Part shown: positions 35,980 to 44,960 of the stretch, piece after piece
How the letters are laid out: every line of letters starts with the position of its first letter
How positions within the stretch are numbered: the stretch's first letter is position 1
NCBI RefSeq assembly: GCF_020193655.1
Contig: NZ_JADYVE010000017.1
Coordinates: forward strand, 27,699 to 91,698
Source: Ensifer sp. IC3342
Lineage (GTDB): Bacteria; Pseudomonadota; Alphaproteobacteria; Rhizobiales; Rhizobiaceae
Reading direction: 5' to 3'
Length of the DNA: 64,000 nt
Notes under the pieces: generated by a model
Database searches by the model: none
Seen by the model: only the letters and a program-made list of their open reading frames with translations
Told to the model about the DNA's origin: nothing
Translations under genes and position numbers: made by a program

Positions 35980-37109
35980 ACGCTCATGCTCAGCCTCTTT
36001 ACAATGGCATCGAAGCGCCCGGCCGGTACACTCACCACCGCTTCGATCGGTCCATCACTAATGACATCAAGGCGCTTTCAACTGACAATTGGCATGGCCC
36101 GCTTTATATCCTGAAGGATTATGCGGTGATCGCTGCCTGCGCGTTGCTGGTGCTTAGGGTAAGCTGGTGGTTTTATCCCCTCGCGGTGATAATGATCGGC
36201 GCCCATCAGCGAGGCATCTCCACTATTTTGCACGATTCTGCGCACGGTGTGCTGACAAAGAATCGTCTGCTGAACTTCCTCCTCGGCACATTGCCAACTG
36301 CTTGGCCCATCTTTCAACGCCATTTCGCCTACAAGGAATCCCACGTCTATAGCCATCACCCCTTCCTCGGCCGAGCCGATGCAGATCCTGACCTGGAATT
36401 CTTCATCACGGAAGGTGTTTTCACACCACAAGCGGATCGCTCCTTCGTTTGGAAGATCATCATCCTGCCCCTTCTTGGATCGAAAACCTACGCCTATCTG
36501 AAGTATCTGGTCCGCAACAGATACCAAATGATCCTCGGTTCCCTCTCAAGCAAGGAGAGTTCAGCGCGGGTAAAGCGTGGGGGAAAGTGGCGTTGGGAAT
36601 TCGATTGCTGGGGCTTCTACACATTCTGGACTTGTGTCGTCATGCTTGCGCTAGGTTATGGCTACTTCCCGGAATTCGTTCTTCTCTGGATCGTTCCCTA
36701 CCTCACCTCATTTCACATCATAGGTTGGTTTATCGAGATGTCTGAGCATTGCAGCTCCATCGACAACCAGAACGTGAACCTGCATATGGCCCGAAACCGC
36801 CAAAGCCGCCATATCGAGAAGTGGCTGACCGCGATCAACAACGACAATTATCATCTCGATCATCATCTCGATCCGACCACCCCATTCTGGCGTCTACCCG
36901 AAGCACATGCCATCCGCATGAGGGACTCCGCCTATGCGACGCACTGTTCCGAAACGGGGGGGATATTCCAGTCTGGCCCAAATGGCGAACCTTCGATTTT
37001 GAAACTGATCCGCGACCAGAATCGGAAGCGCTTCGCCAAACAACGCTGGATCGCCGGCGCGAACGCTACCTATAGAGAAGAACGTACTCCCGGAGCGACC
37101 CAATGTTGA
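35976..37109 (+). CDS. Membrane di-iron desaturase, RtxC-like
   Basis: A 377-residue fatty-acid-desaturase-superfamily protein. Three histidine boxes are visible: HDSAHG near residue 80, HVYSHHPFLG near 115 and NYHLDHHLDP near 290. Hydrophobic segments include AVIAACALLVLRVSWWFYPL and FDCWGFYTFWTCVVMLALGY. No acyl-carrier or lipid gene is nearby; the partners are amino-acid PLP enzymes. That is the context of RtxC, which introduces the vinyl-ether double bond of rhizobitoxine. I infer the same chemistry. The start ATG 35976 is coupled to the upstream stop; the stop overlaps the next gene by 7 bp. Confidence 0.8.
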   Translation: MNAHAQPLYNGIEAPGRYTHHRFDRSITNDIKALSTDNWHGPLYILKDYAVIAACALLVLRVSWWFYPLAVIMIGAHQRGISTILHDSAHGVLTKNRLLNFLLGTLPTAWPIFQRHFAYKESHVYSHHPFLGRADADPDLEFFITEGVFTPQADRSFVWKIIILPLLGSKTYAYLKYLVRNRYQMILGSLSSKESSARVKRGGKWRWEFDCWGFYTFWTCVVMLALGYGYFPEFVLLWIVPYLTSFHIIGWFIEMSEHCSSIDNQNVNLHMARNRQSRHIEKWLTAINNDNYHLDHHLDPTTPFWRLPEAHAIRMRDSAYATHCSETGGIFQSGPNGEPSILKLIRDQNRKRFAKQRWIAGANATYREERTPGATQC

Positions 37110-38449
37110 CTAAATCCCAGAAAAACGGACCTGCAACACAACTGGATCCAACGCCGGCCCTGCATGTGGAGACGGCAGTTCTGCATGGCAGCTATCGTTG
37201 CGATCCGGCGACCCTTGCAACAACTGTCCCTATCTACCTCTCGAACGCCTATGCTTTCGAATCCATTGAGCACGCATCGGACGTCTTCGATCTGCGCCGC
37301 GAGGGGCGCACCTATTCGCGGTTGATGAACCCGACGACGGATATATTCGAGCAACGCGTTGCGGCTCTGGAGGGTGGCATCGCCGCCTTGGCAACTTCGT
37401 CGGGGCAAGCTGCGATCATGCTTGCGATCCTGAACATTGCTGCTGCCGGGGATAACATCGTGAGTTCCGCTCACCTATATGGTGGGACAATCAATCTGCT
37501 CGCCGGCACGTTTCAACGGCTCGGGATCGAAACGCGCTTTGTCGATCCGAGCGATCCCGAACGCTTCCGCGAAGCCTCGGACCACCGCACGCGCTGTTGG
37601 TTTGCCGAAGCGTTGCCCAATCCGAAGCTCAGCCCCTTCCCAATCGTCGAGGTTGGGGCGATCGCGCATGAACTCGGGATCCCGCTCATCATCGACAACA
37701 CAATGACCCCTCTCATCACACGCCCCCTTGAACTTGGCGCCCATGTGACCTTGCACTCTACTTCAAAATATATCTGCGGCCATGGCACCACGATCGGTGG
37801 CATTATCGTCGATGGCGGTACCTTCGATTGGGCCGCTTATTCCGAGCGTTTTCCGTTGATGACGTCTCCTGACATTTCCCATGGCAACATCCGCTGGCTC
37901 GATGCGGCGCGTGATCTGCCCGGCCCCTATGGATCCAGCCCGTACTTGCTCAAGATGCGCAACACACTCATGCGTGACTTCGGACCCTGCCCGTCACCAT
38001 TCGCATCATTTCTCTGCATCCAAGGCCTGGAAACGCTAACTTTGCGAATGCCACGACATTGCTCCAATGCTCGCCAACTCGCCGAGTATCTCAAGGCGCA
38101 TACCAGCGTTCTCGACGTCACCTATCCGACTTTTGGCGGGACTGTCGAACGGCATCGTGCCGAGCAGAACATGGGCGACCATGGAGGCCCCATGATCGTC
38201 TTCGAGATCGCTGGAGGCATCGATGCCGGTCGCCGTTTTATCGAGCGCCTGCAGCTCGTCTACCACGTTTCAAATATTGGCGACGCGAGGACACTCGCCA
38301 CACATCCAGCCTCGACGACGCATGCTTCGGTGCCACGCGAGGCGCGTCTGGCTGCCGGCGTTCGCGACGGAACAATTCGCATCTCCGTTGGACTTGAGCA
38401 TATTGAGGATATCGTCGCCGACATCGGGCAAGCCCTTGACCGAGCCTAA
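37103..38449 (+). CDS. O-acetylhomoserine sulfhydrylase-like PLP enzyme (MetY/RtxA C-terminal type)
   Basis: Cys/Met-metabolism PLP enzyme of 448 residues. The PLP lysine lies in VTLHSTSKYICGHGTTIGGI; RVAALEGGIAALATSSGQAA and YSRLMNPTTDIFEQ are signatures of the MetY/O-acetylhomoserine branch, and SNIGDARTLATHPASTTHAS is the C-terminal signature. Housekeeping role would be homocysteine synthesis. In rhizobitoxine synthesis the similar RtxA domain joins O-acetylhomoserine to an alcohol (serinol). Here it lies in a coupled operon with a decarboxylase and a desaturase, so gamma-substitution with an amino alcohol is a reasonable inference. Confidence 0.82.
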   Translation: MLTKSQKNGPATQLDPTPALHVETAVLHGSYRCDPATLATTVPIYLSNAYAFESIEHASDVFDLRREGRTYSRLMNPTTDIFEQRVAALEGGIAALATSSGQAAIMLAILNIAAAGDNIVSSAHLYGGTINLLAGTFQRLGIETRFVDPSDPERFREASDHRTRCWFAEALPNPKLSPFPIVEVGAIAHELGIPLIIDNTMTPLITRPLELGAHVTLHSTSKYICGHGTTIGGIIVDGGTFDWAAYSERFPLMTSPDISHGNIRWLDAARDLPGPYGSSPYLLKMRNTLMRDFGPCPSPFASFLCIQGLETLTLRMPRHCSNARQLAEYLKAHTSVLDVTYPTFGGTVERHRAEQNMGDHGGPMIVFEIAGGIDAGRRFIERLQLVYHVSNIGDARTLATHPASTTHASVPREARLAAGVRDGTIRISVGLEHIEDIVADIGQALDRA

Positions 38450-38453
38450 AATA

Positions 38454-39239
38454 GTGACGGCGGTGGTAGAATGTAGCCCGGCGATCGTTGGTGTCGTTAC
38501 CGACCGCCGAACGGTGGAGGGCGTTGACTATGAGACCGTGCGCGTGCGTTATCTCGAAGCCCTACGCTTTACGGCGGGCGTCTTGCCAATCGTCATCCCA
38601 GGGGGACTCACGGATCAGGATTTGCGGACCTGCTTGTCGGTCCTCAATGGCGTGCTGCTGACCGGAGCGGAGTCAAATGTATCACCTTCACTTTATGGGG
38701 GGCCAGAGGCTTGTCTAAAGACGCTCGATCTCGACCGGGACAGGACAAGCTTTGCTGCGATCAAGATTGCGTTATCGTCGGGCATTCCCCTGTTCGGAAT
38801 CTGCCGTGGGTTGCAAGAACTCAATGTCGCACTGGGCGGCACCCTCTCGAGCAACATCTCGGAAGGTGAACGTCGAATCGCTCATTCGGAAGACCTCTCT
38901 CTCCCGCGTGACCTTCAATATGCCCCCGCGCATGCAATTCTAGCTGAGGGCCACGGCCCTATCGCCCAGTGCATCCGCCGGTCGCATAAGGATCCAGTCC
39001 TGGTCAACACCCTGCATCGGCAGGGAATCGCGCAATTGGCCGATGGCCTTGCTGTTGATGCACGATGCGTGGACGGCGTCATCGAAGCCGTATCTGTAAA
39101 GGACGCGCCAACGTTTACTGCCGCTGTGCAATGGCATCCTGAATGGTTTCACGCTGAGGATCCGCTCAGCGTCGAAATCTTCCGTGCATTCGGCGAGGCC
39201 TGCTGCTCGCACATGATAACAACAAAGTTACAGCCATGA
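38454..39239 (+). CDS. Class I glutamine amidotransferase-fold hydrolase (peptidase C26, PuuD-like)
   Basis: A 261-residue protein with the catalytic nucleophile elbow GIPLFGICRGLQELNVALGG and the His of AAVQWHPEWFH, plus LLTGAESNVSPSLYGG near the N-terminus. Peptidase C26 enzymes remove gamma-glutamyl groups, for example from gamma-glutamyl-GABA. The open frame runs back to 38223 inside the preceding gene; GTG 38454, 4 bp after that stop, gives the usual length. In this operon it might release a gamma-glutamyl-protected intermediate or product. No matching gamma-glutamyl ligase is seen. It overlaps the exporter gene by 4 bp. Confidence 0.78.
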   Translation: MTAVVECSPAIVGVVTDRRTVEGVDYETVRVRYLEALRFTAGVLPIVIPGGLTDQDLRTCLSVLNGVLLTGAESNVSPSLYGGPEACLKTLDLDRDRTSFAAIKIALSSGIPLFGICRGLQELNVALGGTLSSNISEGERRIAHSEDLSLPRDLQYAPAHAILAEGHGPIAQCIRRSHKDPVLVNTLHRQGIAQLADGLAVDARCVDGVIEAVSVKDAPTFTAAVQWHPEWFHAEDPLSVEIFRAFGEACCSHMITTKLQP

Positions 39240-40159
39240 AGAATAAATATCTTTCGCCAATCCTTGGAGCCGTTTTTGCCCTTTTAGCAGCTCTGTCAAA
39301 TGGGACCGTGGGGGTGCTTTCTCGGTCCGCCTTCAATGAAGGCCTCGACCACACCGCGGTCGCATTCTGGCGTTGCGGCATCGCGCTTTCGCTGCTGTCA
39401 ATCGTCATCCTTTTGAGGCCTGCGGGCTTGGCCAGAGTCGGCTCCGAATTCACGGGGTCGTGGAAGATCGCCGTTTGCTCCGCGCTTGGCATCTTCACGC
39501 TTTATCATTTCGAAACCCGAGCTTTCGCTTATGCGCCGATCCCATTGGTCGCCATCCTTGTGTTCGCTGGCGGCCTTGGTGCAATCGCGCTCGACATCCT
39601 CATCCTGAAGGAAAGGGTAACGACGCGCAAGGCGTTCGCTATGACCATGGTCTTTCTTGGAGGCAGCTTCCTGATTGCTGGTGACGGCCTGGTGATTGGA
39701 AGCATTGCCGGCGTCATCCTCGCCCTTATCGCGGGGCTAGGTTACGCCAGCTTTATCTTCGCATGGAAGTTCTTTAAGCTCCGCTCATCCCTAGAGAATT
39801 TTTGGTGGTTCCTGGCTTATGGCTTTGTAATGCTCGCTGTTCCTTATGCTTGGAGTGGCGCACAAGTCCCGTCAGTAAACGCGCTACCAAGTTTGCTATC
39901 GCTGGGGGTTATTCCATCATTTTGTGGATTCTACTGCACAATTCTCGCTCTTCAGCGTATCGAGGCTTACAAGACGCAGGTCATCGAATCGAGCGAGCCA
40001 TTCTTTTCCGCGCTCTTCGCAGCCGTATTCTTCGGCGAATGGCTGACAAGTTCAGGAATGTCTGCTGCACTGGCTATCATCGTCGGTGCGTTGATCACAT
40101 CCATGCCTGAGCGCCGTGCCGTCTCCATGCAAGTACATCCAATTGGCGAAGGGGAGTAG
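39236..40159 (+). CDS. EamA-family (DMT) transporter, probable exporter
   Basis: A 307-residue inner-membrane protein with about ten hydrophobic helices in two EamA repeats, for example ILGAVFALLAALSNGTVGVL and ALAIIVGALITSMPERRA. This family often exports amino acids and their analogues. It is the last gene of the operon and overlaps the hydrolase by 4 bp, so export of the operon's product is the natural inference. Confidence 0.82.
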   Translation: MKNKYLSPILGAVFALLAALSNGTVGVLSRSAFNEGLDHTAVAFWRCGIALSLLSIVILLRPAGLARVGSEFTGSWKIAVCSALGIFTLYHFETRAFAYAPIPLVAILVFAGGLGAIALDILILKERVTTRKAFAMTMVFLGGSFLIAGDGLVIGSIAGVILALIAGLGYASFIFAWKFFKLRSSLENFWWFLAYGFVMLAVPYAWSGAQVPSVNALPSLLSLGVIPSFCGFYCTILALQRIEAYKTQVIESSEPFFSALFAAVFFGEWLTSSGMSAALAIIVGALITSMPERRAVSMQVHPIGEGE

Positions 40160-40374
40160 GGCACCATGCTTATTGGCCGGGTGCGGATGTCGCTGCGAAA
40201 ACGGCCAACTGAAAGAACAAACAGGAATATTCTGCTCGTGAGTTGAATGGGGTTAGATCTGCCGCGCAGATACGGACAGAACAAGCGGCATAATGACATA
40301 ACAATGTCTTTATGCCATTGACCAATCTCTCTCGTGCTGCCATTGTTGCGGTATCGTGGTTCTGCGGATCGTCT

Positions 40375-40545
40375 GGTCCGGAGCTAAGAGGGAATCCGGT
40401 GACGGTGCGTGTTGCACCCATGCCGGGACTGCCCCCGCAACTGTAGGCGGAGAACTGTCATCCAGCATGTCACTGAGGAAGACGCCTCGGGAAGACGGAT
40501 GGCGGTAATGACCCGCAAGTCAGGAGACCTGCCGCGATAGATAAC
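40375..40545 (+). promoter_or_regulatory. Cobalamin riboswitch upstream of metE
   Basis: The order of conserved elements is seen: GGGAATCCGGTG (with GGAATC for G-GAA), GGGACTGCCCCCGCAACTGT, GTCACTGAGGAAGACG and finally the B12 box AGTCAGGAGACCTGCC at 40518-40533. It lies about 110 bp before the metE start on the same strand. Adenosyl- or other cobalamin binding would turn off the B12-independent methionine synthase. Confidence 0.93.
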
Positions 40546-40655
40546 GTCCACGGGCGGGGTGTCCCGGTGTGCCGCTTTTGCGAACGGCGCGCTTTTGACC
40601 GTCTCGCCGATGCGTCGTGCCCATGCCTTGCCCATAACCTTCGGGGTACAAGGAA

Positions 40656-43007
40656 ATGAGCATCAAGACGGCAAACCTCGGCTTTCCCAGGATCGGCAGG
40701 AAACGCGAACTGAAATTCGCGCTCGAAAGCTATTGGGCAGGCAAGAGCGATGAAACGGCGCTCTTGGCGGCAGCGTGCGAGCTGCGCCAACGGCACTGGA
40801 AACTGCAGCAGGAACACGGGATCGACGTGATCCCGTCGAACGACTTTTCGCTTTACGATCATGTTCTCGACCACGCGGTGATGGTCGGCGCCATTCCGGA
40901 AGGCTACGGCTGGACGGATGGACCGGTTGCGCCCGACACCTACTTCGCGCTCGCGCGAGGCGAGAGGGGCGGCAAGGAGGCCGATTGCGGCTGCATAAAC
41001 CCGCACGACGCTGGCCGTCCGGCACTTGAGATGACGAAATGGTTCGACACGAACTACCACTACTTGGTCCCGGAATTTCAGGCGGGGCAGTGCTTCTCGC
41101 TCACCCGCAACAGACCACTCGACGCGTTCCTCGAAGCCAAGGAGATCGGCATTCACACGCGGCCCGTGGCCCTCGGTCCGGTGACCTTCCTCAAGCTCGG
41201 CAAGGCGCGCGACGGTTCGGACCCGCTCGACCTCCTCGACCGGCTGCTCCCGGTCTACCGCCAGATCCTGACGGAGCTTCATGAGGCCGGTGCGGACTGG
41301 GTGCAGATCGACGAGCCGTGCCTAGCGCTCGACCTGACCGACAAGGAGCGGGATTGCCTGACGCGGGCGTTCTCGGCTGTCGCCCTAGCTGTTCCGGACC
41401 TTTCAATCATGGTGGCAAGTTACTATGGCGCCTACGCCGACAATCTTGCGGCTGCCCTCGCACTGCCAGTGGATGGTTTGCATATCGACGGCATCAGGGT
41501 CCCTGAAGAACTGAAGAGGATCGTGGCGGATGCGCCACCGCATCTCACCCTCTCGCTCGGCGTGCTCGACGGCCGCAACATCTGGCGTGCCGACCTGGAT
41601 GCCGTTCTTCGTGACCTGGCCCCCCTGGTCGAGCAGCGGGCAGCGGACAGGCTGCAACTCGCACCCTCCTGCAGCCTGCTGCATCTGCCCTACGACCTTG
41701 CCGACGAGACGGCGCTCAATCTCGAACTCAGGGCGTCGCTCAGCTTCGCGACCGAGAAACTCGAGGAACTGGCAGTGCTGAAACAGGCGCTCTCGGGCAA
41801 CCGGGACGCGGTCGAAACGCGGATCGGGGCGTCGGTTCGGGCCGTGGCCGCTCGCCGGGCATCCCGCGAAGTGCATGATCCACTGGTCGAGGGGCGGTTG
41901 AAGTCTTTGACGCCGGAGATGGCAAAGCGGGTAAGCCCATTCGCAGCGCGGAAAGATGTTCAGGCCCGCCATCTGTCCCTGCCGCCCTTGCCGACGACCA
42001 CGATCGGATCCTTCCCGCAGACCGCCGAGGTCAGGGCTGCCCGTGCAGCGCATCAGCGTGGTGAACTCTCGTATATCGACTACCGTGCCTTCCTCGCGCG
42101 GGAAACGGAGGCGGCGATCCGTTGGCAGGAGCACATCGGCATCGATGTGCTGGTGCATGGCGAGTTCGAGCGCAATGACATGGTTCAGTATTTCGCCGAG
42201 CAGATGGACGGGTATGCCTTCACCAGGAACGGCTGGGTTCAGAGTTACGGCTCCCGCTGCGTGCGCCCGCCGATCATTTTTGGTGACGTGTCGCGACAAC
42301 GCCCGATGACCGTGGACTGGGCCCAGTTTGCGCAATCCAAGACCTCGAAGCCTGTCAAAGGCATGCTGACAGGGCCGGTGACCATGCTGCAATGGTCCTT
42401 CGTCCGTGATGACATCCCGCGTGCCGACGTGTGCCGCCAGATCGCACTTGCCATCCGCGACGAGGTGTCCGACCTCGAGACGGCGGGGATCGCGATCATC
42501 CAGATCGACGAGCCGGCACTCCGGGAAGGTCTGCCGCTGCGCCGTGCCAACTGGCAGCACTACCTGGACTGGGCGACCGAGAGCTTCCGCCTCTCGGCCT
42601 CCGGCGTTGCCGACCAGACCCAGATCCACACCCATATGTGCTATACCGAGTTCAACGACATCATGCCGGCGATCGTCGCGCTCGATGCCGATGTCATCTC
42701 CATCGAGACCTCCCGGTCGAAGATGGAACTGCTCGATGCCTTCGGTGACACCCGCTATCCCAACGAGATCGGTCCCGGCGTCTACGACATCCACTCGCCG
42801 CGGGTGCCGGGAACTGAGGAGATGGTGGAACTCCTCCAGGCAGCGGCCAAACGCATCGATGCCGCACAGCTCTGGGTCAATCCGGATTGCGGCCTGAAAA
42901 CCAGAGGATGGGCGGCGGTCAAGCCGGCGCTCGCCAACATGGTGGCCGCGGCCGGACTTCTCCGCGAGCGGCTCTCCGAAACCGACGGGTGGAGGATCAG
43001 CGCATGA
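40656..43007 (+). CDS. metE: MetE, cobalamin-independent methionine synthase
   Basis: Transfers the methyl group of 5-methyltetrahydropteroyl-triglutamate to homocysteine. The 783-residue length is normal. The N-terminal repeat begins TANLGFPRIGRKRELKFALE; the catalytic C-terminal half begins LPTTTIGSFPQTAEVRAARA; IQIDEPALREGLPLRR, HTHMCYTEFNDI and WVNPDCGLKTRGW carry zinc and substrate ligands. ATG 40656 follows AAGGAA. The cobalamin riboswitch upstream makes it a backup enzyme for low B12. The following gene starts inside its stop codon. Confidence 0.96.
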   Translation: MSIKTANLGFPRIGRKRELKFALESYWAGKSDETALLAAACELRQRHWKLQQEHGIDVIPSNDFSLYDHVLDHAVMVGAIPEGYGWTDGPVAPDTYFALARGERGGKEADCGCINPHDAGRPALEMTKWFDTNYHYLVPEFQAGQCFSLTRNRPLDAFLEAKEIGIHTRPVALGPVTFLKLGKARDGSDPLDLLDRLLPVYRQILTELHEAGADWVQIDEPCLALDLTDKERDCLTRAFSAVALAVPDLSIMVASYYGAYADNLAAALALPVDGLHIDGIRVPEELKRIVADAPPHLTLSLGVLDGRNIWRADLDAVLRDLAPLVEQRAADRLQLAPSCSLLHLPYDLADETALNLELRASLSFATEKLEELAVLKQALSGNRDAVETRIGASVRAVAARRASREVHDPLVEGRLKSLTPEMAKRVSPFAARKDVQARHLSLPPLPTTTIGSFPQTAEVRAARAAHQRGELSYIDYRAFLARETEAAIRWQEHIGIDVLVHGEFERNDMVQYFAEQMDGYAFTRNGWVQSYGSRCVRPPIIFGDVSRQRPMTVDWAQFAQSKTSKPVKGMLTGPVTMLQWSFVRDDIPRADVCRQIALAIRDEVSDLETAGIAIIQIDEPALREGLPLRRANWQHYLDWATESFRLSASGVADQTQIHTHMCYTEFNDIMPAIVALDADVISIETSRSKMELLDAFGDTRYPNEIGPGVYDIHSPRVPGTEEMVELLQAAAKRIDAAQLWVNPDCGLKTRGWAAVKPALANMVAAAGLLRERLSETDGWRISA

Positions 43008-43824
43008 AACGGGAATTCATGAGCGAAGGGGAGCCGGCCGGAGGGCCGGCTCCCACAACGCTGATCGACATCGTATTTTCGGGCGCCACCAATCATCATG
43101 GCACGCTCTTCGGCGGCGCGGGCCTCTCCGCCACGGACCGGGTTGCCTTTGTCGGCTGCGACGAGACAGGGGCGTGTTCCCTTCGTCACCGCATCCTGCG
43201 AGCGGGTCGAATTCAAGAAGCCGGCCCATGTCGGCGAGATCCTATCCTTTGTGGCGACCCCGATGTGGGCTGGCCGGCGTTCGCTGACGGTAGAGGTCGA
43301 GATGCTCGCCGAGGCGATCAGCACGGGCGAGCGGCATCTCTGCACCCGTGGTGTCTTCCACATGGTCGCTTCGCTCGATCCGTCCCTGCGTGAGACCTGG
43401 TCGTTGCCGCCGCTGGCGACCACGCATGACGTCCATTCGCCCGGAGACGTCCACATGGCGGATGTCATCTCACCGACCAGGCCAACAGTTCCGGCGCGAT
43501 GTTCGGTGGCGACGCGATCGCCTTCATGACCAAGCCGGCCCTTGTCGCGGCGTCGAGTTTGTGCCGTAGACGGGCCGTGCTCGCCTCGTCGGAGCGTCTC
43601 GACTCTCATCACCCGATCCGGGTGGATCGATCGTCGAGGCGGTGGCCCGAGTTGTTCCCGCTGGCAGAACCTCGATGACAGTCGAGGTGGAGCTTTGGGC
43701 GGAAGCGCTCCTGAGCAGTGAGCGCTGCCAGACGGCGAAAGGCCTCTTCGTCATGGTGGCCGTCGATGAAAACCAGAAGCCCGTTCCGGTTATCCCCGGT
43801 GAATTCGGCACAGGGGCATCATAG
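43004..43824 (+). pseudogene. Acyl-CoA thioesterase (hotdog) pseudogene
   Basis: Begins at ATG 43004, coupled to the metE stop, with TTLIDIVFSGATNHHGTLFG as in two-hotdog-domain acyl-CoA thioesterases. After FVGCDETG the frame changes; the continuation reads FVTASCERVEFKKPAHVGEI and GERHLCTRGVFHMVAS in another frame. A second hotdog repeat follows, also broken, ending with MTVEVELWAEALLSSERCQT and VPVIPGEFGTG. At least two frameshifts separate the parts, so it is not expected to work. Confidence 0.8.
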
Positions 43825-43879
43825 CCGTTGACGCGGATTTAACCTCGTCTACTATATCTAGTGTTCGAGGTTCCCTTCG

Positions 43880-44060
43880 ATTCGTTTTCGGATCAGGGGC
43901 TAAGACGGGAATTCGGTAGCGGATATGAGGTCCGTGAAGCCGAGGCTGCCCCCGCAACTGTGAACGGCGAGCGCCTGCTCAATCATGCCACTGGGATTAA
44001 CCGGGAAGGCGGAGAAGGCGCGATGACCCGTGAGCCAGGAGACCTGCCTTGATCGAAACG
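43880..44060 (+). promoter_or_regulatory. Cobalamin riboswitch upstream of nrdHIEF
   Basis: It has the same elements in the same order as the one before metE: GGGAATTCGGTAGCGG, GAGGCTGCCCCCGCAACTGT, GCCACTGGGATTAACCGGGA and the B12 box AGCCAGGAGACCTGCC at 44033-44048. It lies about 250 bp before nrdH. Cobalamin would repress the B12-independent class Ib ribonucleotide reductase. Confidence 0.93.
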
Positions 44061-44312
44061 TCCGTCGGCGGGGTGTCCGGCATGGTACGGCTGATTGCGT
44101 CCGGATGTCTCCGGTCAGGCTCGCCGTCCTCGCTGCCCCGTCAATTCGTCTGCTTCGGGGTGAAGGCCATGAACACGTCATTCCATATCAACGCTGATCC
44201 GTAGTCGTTTCGACTGCGGTCATCCGTATCGTCCTGTCCACATTCCCGTTTCCGCTCTGGGCTGGCCTCAGTCCGGACGAGCCCTTCTGCGCACATATTT
44301 TACGAGGAACCC

Positions 44313-44534
44313 ATGTCGATCACTGTCTATTCCAAGCCTGCCTGCGTTCAATGCACTGCCACCACCCGCGCCCTCGACCGCCAGGGCATCGACTACACCG
44401 TCGTCGACGTCTCGGAGGACATGCAGGCCTGCGCCCTGGTGCACGAACTCGGCTACCGCCAGGTTCCCGTCGTCATCGCTGGTGAGCAGCATTGGGCCGG
44501 TTTCCGGCCTGATATGATCAGCGCGCTCGCCTGA
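44313..44534 (+). CDS. nrdH: NrdH, glutaredoxin-like reductant of class Ib RNR
   Basis: A 73-residue thioredoxin-fold protein with the redox motif KPACVQCTATTRALDRQGID (Cys-Val-Gln-Cys) and the typical C-terminal GEQHWAGFRPDMI. It reduces NrdE. It is the first gene of nrdHIEF behind the cobalamin riboswitch. Confidence 0.95.
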   Translation: MSITVYSKPACVQCTATTRALDRQGIDYTVVDVSEDMQACALVHELGYRQVPVVIAGEQHWAGFRPDMISALA

Positions 44535-44546
44535 GGGAACGGTGCG

Positions 44547-44960
44547 ATGGGTGAGATCGTCTACTTCTCCAGTCGGTCGGAGAACACCCATCGTTTCGTC
44601 GAAAAGCTCGGCCTTCCGGGCCGCCGGATTCCGATGGGCGCCGGCGCCAGTCTGCAGGTGAGCTGCCCCTTCGTGCTCGTTGTCCCGACCTACGCCGACG
44701 AAAGTGGTAAAGGGGCCGTGCCCAAACAGGTCATCTGTTTCCTCAATGACGCGGATAACCGTTCGAACCTCCGGGGTGTCATCGCCGCGGGCAACAGCAA
44801 CTTCGGCGAGACCTTCGGGCTTGCCGGCGACATCATCTCGCAGAAATGTCTGGTGCCGTACCTCTACAGGTTCGAGCTTCTCGGTACCGAGGAGGATGTC
44901 GCCAACGTTAAACACGGATTGGAACGATTTTGGACACGGCAGTTCTCGAACGCCCTATGA
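44547..44960 (+). CDS. nrdI: NrdI, flavodoxin-like activator of NrdF
   Basis: A 137-residue flavodoxin that supplies superoxide/oxygen for assembly of the Mn(III)2-tyrosyl radical of NrdF. IVYFSSRSENTHRFVEKLGL and VPTYADESGKGAVPKQVICF are the FMN-binding signatures of the family. The stop overlaps the preferred nrdE start (ATGA). Confidence 0.95.
   Translation: MGEIVYFSSRSENTHRFVEKLGLPGRRIPMGAGASLQVSCPFVLVVPTYADESGKGAVPKQVICFLNDADNRSNLRGVIAAGNSNFGETFGLAGDIISQKCLVPYLYRFELLGTEEDVANVKHGLERFWTRQFSNAL

Noticed and set aside
35976..37109. Ordinary fatty-acid desaturase
   Set aside because: The histidine boxes would allow it, but the coupled neighbours are amino-acid PLP enzymes and a small-molecule exporter, not lipid genes.
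41403..42794. 463-codon open frame on the minus strand inside metE
   Set aside because: It is fully inside an unmistakable metE gene, has no family motif and reflects the third-position bias of a high-GC gene.
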